A DNA stretch of 24,983 nucleotides, taken from NCBI GenBank assembly GCA_026770585.1, contig MU646578.1, forward strand, positions 296,935-321,917. Direction: 5' to 3'. The notes beneath the pieces were generated by a model. It saw nothing but the letters and a program-made list of their open reading frames with translations. It did not search any database and was not told where the DNA came from. This stretch comes from Baffinella frigidus (Eukaryota > Cryptophyceae > Cryptomonadales > Baffinellaceae). Positions 21,762-24,983 of the stretch are shown here, piece after piece. How positions within the stretch are numbered: position 1 is the first letter of the stretch; each line of letters starts with the position of its first letter. Made by a program: the position numbers and the translations under genes.

Positions 21762-21926
21762 ACCGCGGCCTTTTTTAAAATGTTGGTTTTACGCTCGCGT
21801 CCAGGATTTGTACGAGAGCTGGGCACGTTGCCACGGTTTAAGCGTCGGAACGTGACCAAGTCCCATATCCATCCACTAAAAGAGGTTTTACGTTGCCACT
21901 TGTGGGTTTTATAAAAAGGCCGCGGT
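21762..21926. mobile_element. Inverted-repeat element (ACCGCGGCC ends)
   Basis: ACCGCGGCCTTTTTTA and TAAAAAGGCCGCGGT form the ends. Inner GGTTTTACG/CGTAAAACC-type pairs are also present. Confidence 0.65.
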
Positions 21927-22142
21927 TCGCCGAATGGCCCCACGAGAATGGAAGAGGAGTCTATTTAAAATCAGACGCTCTTACAAGTGGGCATTTGTGT
22001 AGTAACTTTCATGAGAATGGTCACGTAACTATCCCAAATTAGGCCAGCCACGAGGTTGGTTACGTTATCTTGGTATACATGTTTACAACCCCACATGTAA
22101 ATAGGATGTCCAGCATTCTCGAGTGGGAAGTGACTTTATCCC

Positions 22143-22268
22143 CATAGAAGTTTTAATTAATTGCTTCTGGGCAACAAAAATTACTGCACGATTTGCTCAT
22201 AAAAGTAATAGTGAAGAATTTGTGTAGTAAATTTCGTTGCGCCAAAGGCAATTAATTAACGCTTTTGT
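22143..22268. mobile_element. TTACTACAC-core element with TTAATTAATTGC arms
   Basis: AGTTTTAATTAATTGCTTCT and GGGCAACAAAAATTACTGCA are mirrored by TGTGTAGTAAATTTCGTTGC and GGCAATTAATTAACGCTT. The loop is ATAAAAGTAATAGTGAAG. Confidence 0.8.
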
Positions 22269-22347
22269 GGAGATGAGACTCGGCCAGATGAAGAAAGTTG
22301 GGGCGCCATCGCCTCCAACAAAGGATCGATTTCTGATGTTGAGAATG

Positions 22348-22484
22348 CTAAGGGTGGACGATCTAATTCCGGCGTGAAACTACTTCCGGCATTCCGTATC
22401 ACCCTACCGTATTGTACACCGTAGCACCCTACGGAATGCCGGAATTAGGTTGACGCCGGAATTAGGACGTCCACCCTTACTTAG
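22348..22484. mobile_element. Inverted-repeat element (CTAAGGGTGGACG ends)
   Basis: CTAAGGGTGGACG and CTAATTCCGGCGT are mirrored at the right end. An inner pair, TTCCGGCATTCCGTA / TACGGAATGCCGGAA, forms a second hairpin. Confidence 0.85.
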
Positions 22485-22489
22485 TGAGA

Positions 22490-23330
22490 TGTAAGTATGC
22501 ACGACTGGTTAGGAGACAGCTCCTCATGAGCGAGGGCTGCGAGGCCACGCTGCGACTTTCCGAGCGCCAGAGTCAAGCGTGAACATGTTCTCTGAATGCT
22601 CTGGGACGCCCTGTGCACTTTTTAGCCGGAGAGGAATGACCTCCAACCGAGGGACGCGGAGGAAAACCGTGACTGTGCTGTCGTGAGGGGTTTTGGTGGT
22701 GGGGAGGCAATCACTTCGGCCTGCGGCGGTGCCGAGAGGTACAGCAGCGCTTTCAGCACCAGTGCTGAGGCGCCGGCCTGCAGCGCTTGCCTGCGATGCA
22801 AGCCGGTCCTGTACGTCGCCTGGAGGGGCTCCGGCGCCGAATCCCCCCCGGCCGCCTGGCTGGCATCGCTCGGTGCGGCGCAGCGTGTGTGGCTCCGGCC
22901 AGCGCTGCTGGCACGTCTCGACGGCATTATCTCGCCCGCCCTTGCCCCCTGTTTCTCCCCCTTGCTCCTAAAATAGCTGCTCTCCCCTCACCGAGCGCCC
23001 GCTCTCAAACCCGTCGCGCCGCCCCAACCCGAAGAAAGAGACAGATAGAGAGAGTGGCGGAGGGCGTGCGCGCCGCCTCAGCGTGACTCACAACAACGTT
23101 GTTCCTCGAAACCGAAGCCTCGCCCGGTGACTCAGAGATTGAATGGCTCCAACCACAACCATTCCAAAAGTGGCCAGTTAACCGATTCAAAAGTACTTTG
23201 TGGTGGGGGTACGTGACCGGCCCTAATCCAACGCTTTTTTTCTAAAAACCAGGTTTTGGCTTCACGCTCACGCTAGTCACCGTCTGTGTTTTCCCCCAAG
23301 CTCGCGCCCCGAAAGGTAACGCGGCAAGTT
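22490..23330. other. GC-rich upstream region, no gene supported
   Basis: About 840 bases upstream of the 23369 gene. The 22620-22980 part is GC-rich and open in several frames on both strands, none with a recognisable domain or biased codon use. It could hold a promoter or a 5' exon of either flanking gene. Confidence 0.4.
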
Positions 23331-23368
23331 CTTCCCTTGGAGCGAGGTCTTAACGGAAGAGCGGCAAG

Positions 23369-24208
23369 ATGGGGTGCGGCACGTCTTCGCTCAACGCGGT
23401 GCAGCCCGTTGGGAACACTCCCCAGGCCCAGCCTGCATCGGCCCTGGGCGGCGGCGCTCTGGCGCAGCACGCACACCAGGAGCCGGCGCAGCGGGGGAAG
23501 GAAGTAGACGGCGACCATATCACGCCGTTCGACCAGCCCCCAGACGAGGACGCAGAGGGGGGCAAGAAGAGCTTGGAATCAACGGCCCTGAGTGATTCCA
23601 CTGCATGTTCCCGCATGTCTACCCCGGTGGCGGAGTCGGCGAGCGCCGTGTCCCCGTCCTTCTCCCCGAGCGCGCTCCAACAAGCACCCTCCGATGCTGC
23701 CTCCGCCGACAAGGCACCGGCGGATTCTGAAAACATCCCAACCGCGTTTTGGGAGAAGCAAGTTCTGCCCGCGCGGCCTGGAACGGCCTCCCGCACGAGA
23801 GCCGCCAACAACGGCAAGCTCGTGGTGTACAAGACCGACAAGCAGAAGAAGACCGAGGAGGCCGCGCGCAAGAAGCGCGACGCGGGCGGGGGCAAGGACG
23901 TGACGCCCGAGAAGGCCAAGAAGGCCGCCAAGTCGGCGCTGCCGCCTCTCAAGGAGCGCAAGCGCCGCTCCAAGGCGCCGGACTCCGAGCTCGTCCTCGC
24001 GCCCTCCCACCGCCCCGAGGGCCTCGACACCATCGTCGACACCTTCGACGCTCCTGCCGTGCCCAAGGCCGCCGCCGCCGACTCCTCCATGGACTCTGCG
24101 CAGGCGTTGAGCATGATGATGCTCGACGCGGTTTGTCCGCCCGCGCCCCTCGACGCGATCGACGCCATGGAGGCGCTCCCGGGCGCCCCGGAGGTCGACG
24201 CCGTATAG
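23369..24208 (+). CDS. Predicted N-acylated hypothetical protein, 279 residues
   Basis: A single open frame of 279 codons runs from an ATG in good eukaryotic context (A at -3, G at +4; CAAGATGG) to TAG. The N terminus MGCGTSS has Gly2, Cys3 and Ser6, the pattern of N-myristoylation plus palmitoylation, so membrane tethering is inferred. Residues to about 145 are Ala/Ser/Pro-rich and probably disordered. Residues about 150-200 are very basic (YKTDKQKKTEEAARKKRD, then KERKRRSK), a likely charged helix. The C terminus is acidic/hydrophobic (MMMLDAVC, LDAIDAMEALPG) and could form a short amphipathic helix. Third-position GC is strongly raised in the second half. No family is recognised. It is unlike the two split genes in having no visible intron, so retrocopy origin is possible but untested. 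Confidence 0.8.
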   Translation: MGCGTSSLNAVQPVGNTPQAQPASALGGGALAQHAHQEPAQRGKEVDGDHITPFDQPPDEDAEGGKKSLESTALSDSTACSRMSTPVAESASAVSPSFSPSALQQAPSDAASADKAPADSENIPTAFWEKQVLPARPGTASRTRAANNGKLVVYKTDKQKKTEEAARKKRDAGGGKDVTPEKAKKAAKSALPPLKERKRRSKAPDSELVLAPSHRPEGLDTIVDTFDAPAVPKAAAADSSMDSAQALSMMMLDAVCPPAPLDAIDAMEALPGAPEVDAV

Positions 24209-24357
24209 AGATAGCCTTTGGAGGTGTGCCCGCAACAGGTTGAAACTGGAACAGATTGAGCACTCACCTCCAACGGCATGCAGAGAATGCCTTTGGCGTG
24301 CTCAATCTGTTCCGGGTAGAGATATACCTTGGGCGGTGCGCTCACTCTGTTCCGGGT
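24206..24357 (+). repeat. Palindromic repeats in the 3' flank
   Basis: CTGGAACAGATTGAGCAC (24247) is mirrored by GTGCTCAATCTGTTCCGG (24298). The block AGAGATAGCCTTTGGAGGTG after the stop recurs as AGAGATATACCTTGGGCGGT at 24318. A hairpin at the transcript end is plausible. Confidence 0.75.
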
Positions 24358-24385
24358 TCCGAAACAAGAGAGGGTGCACCGGCGG

Positions 24386-24512
24386 GTACAGGGGTACCTC
24401 GCTCATAAGAAAACGCCCCCCCCCCCCTAGGACCACCATAGGACCCTAGGCATGCTCCTACTGCAGGGTCCTCAGGGGCGGGCGGTTTCTTATGCGCGAG
24501 GTACCCCTGTAG
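24386..24512. mobile_element. GGTACC palindromic MITE, copy 6
   Basis: TACAGGGGTACCTCGCTCAT to GCGAGGTACCCCTGTA, with the usual CCTAGG-containing centre. TA is present at both extremes. Confidence 0.92.
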
Positions 24513-24728
24513 GGGGGGCGTGCAGGCGCGGGGGGGGGTGTATTCTTGGTGTTCCGTGGCCGGGTGGAACACCCTGGTCTGGAGACCGGGGAGCATGTGC
24601 TAATCTTAAGGTTAATCTAGAGGTTGGGTTGTCGGGGCGCGCTCCCTTAGTGGGGGGGCGCGCGCGGCATTTAGGCCCGTTCGGTTCTTTGAACGCCCAC
24701 CGTACGTTGTCGTCGACGTCTAGCTGGG

Positions 24729-24857
24729 TACAGGGGTACATGTACCTCGCTCATAAGAGAGCAACCCCCCGTAGGACCCTACAGTAGGCCTATGCCTAGG
24801 GCCCTACGGTGGTCCTAGGGAGGGGGGGCAGTATCTTATGAGCGAGGTACGCCTGTA
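24729..24857. mobile_element. GGTACC palindromic MITE, copy 7
   Basis: TACAGGGGTACATGTACCTC has a 6-bp internal repeat (GTACAT) in the left end. The right end is TATGAGCGAGGTACGCCTGT. The interior is CCTACAGTAGGCCTATGCCT. Confidence 0.92.
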
Positions 24858-24983
24858 GGCGGACGCTGGAAGTGGTTCTGGAGGATCGTGAGGGAAGGCC
24901 CTTGAATCGGGGCCTGCCCGAAAAGATGGATCGGGGACTGACGGATAGGGAGTGCTGGGGGGGGGGTGAGAGTGGTGGTCGTG

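Noticed and set aside
22622-22976. Overlapping GC-rich ORFs on both strands, considered as a first exon of the membrane protein
   Set aside because: No signal peptide, no recognisable domain and no supported splice donor in any frame.
23579-24235. Long minus-strand ORFs (218 and 331 residues) opposite the MGCGTSS gene
   Set aside because: They are shadows of a GC-rich coding strand. Their products are low-complexity Arg/Gly/Leu, and the plus-strand frame has the better start context and composition.

Overview
The window looks like nuclear DNA of a unicellular eukaryote, most likely an alga. The reasons are short exons with GT-AG splice sites, very long introns, plant-type telomere-like heptamers (TTTAGGG and variants) all through the non-coding DNA, and many small palindromic elements. 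A prasinophyte-like green alga is my best guess, but no marker gene settles it. There is no bacterial-style gene layout, no rRNA or tRNA, and no CRISPR. Bases 1-29 are poly-G (probably a contig edge) and 12184-12748 are N.

Bases 1-11700 hold one gene on the minus strand, a split Ser/Thr protein kinase. Conventional ORF calling misses it because its exons are 49-104 nt. I could place an N-terminal exon and ten kinase-domain exons. They join in frame from the glycine loop through VIK, the alpha-C Glu, HRD, DLG, APE and DxW to the G-x-x-P-F segment, 224 codons in all. The gene runs off the left edge. Most exons are accompanied by extra whole or partial copies lying in the introns. The copies usually begin exactly at a splice junction and break off inside the exon, and the DNA between them is degenerate 7-bp telomere-like repeat.

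Bases 12750-17200 are a gene-poor repeat zone of palindromic MITE-like elements and dispersed direct repeats. I found no gene there that I can defend.

Bases 17300-20500 hold a second split gene on the minus strand. Four phase-0 exons encode a Cys-rich segment, then a transmembrane helix, a short basic tail and a stop. Its first visible exon is amplified in the same way as the kinase exons. Its 5' part was not found.

Bases 20640-23300 are intergenic or intronic DNA with inverted-repeat elements and a GC-rich stretch. At 23369-24208, on the plus strand, is an apparently intronless gene for a 279-residue protein with an MGCG acylation-type N terminus, followed by palindromic 3' repeats and two more MITEs.

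The most unusual observations are (1) exon copies anchored at splice junctions and embedded in telomere-like heptamer introns, seen in two unrelated genes, and (2) modular palindromic elements that share a core but carry different terminal arms.
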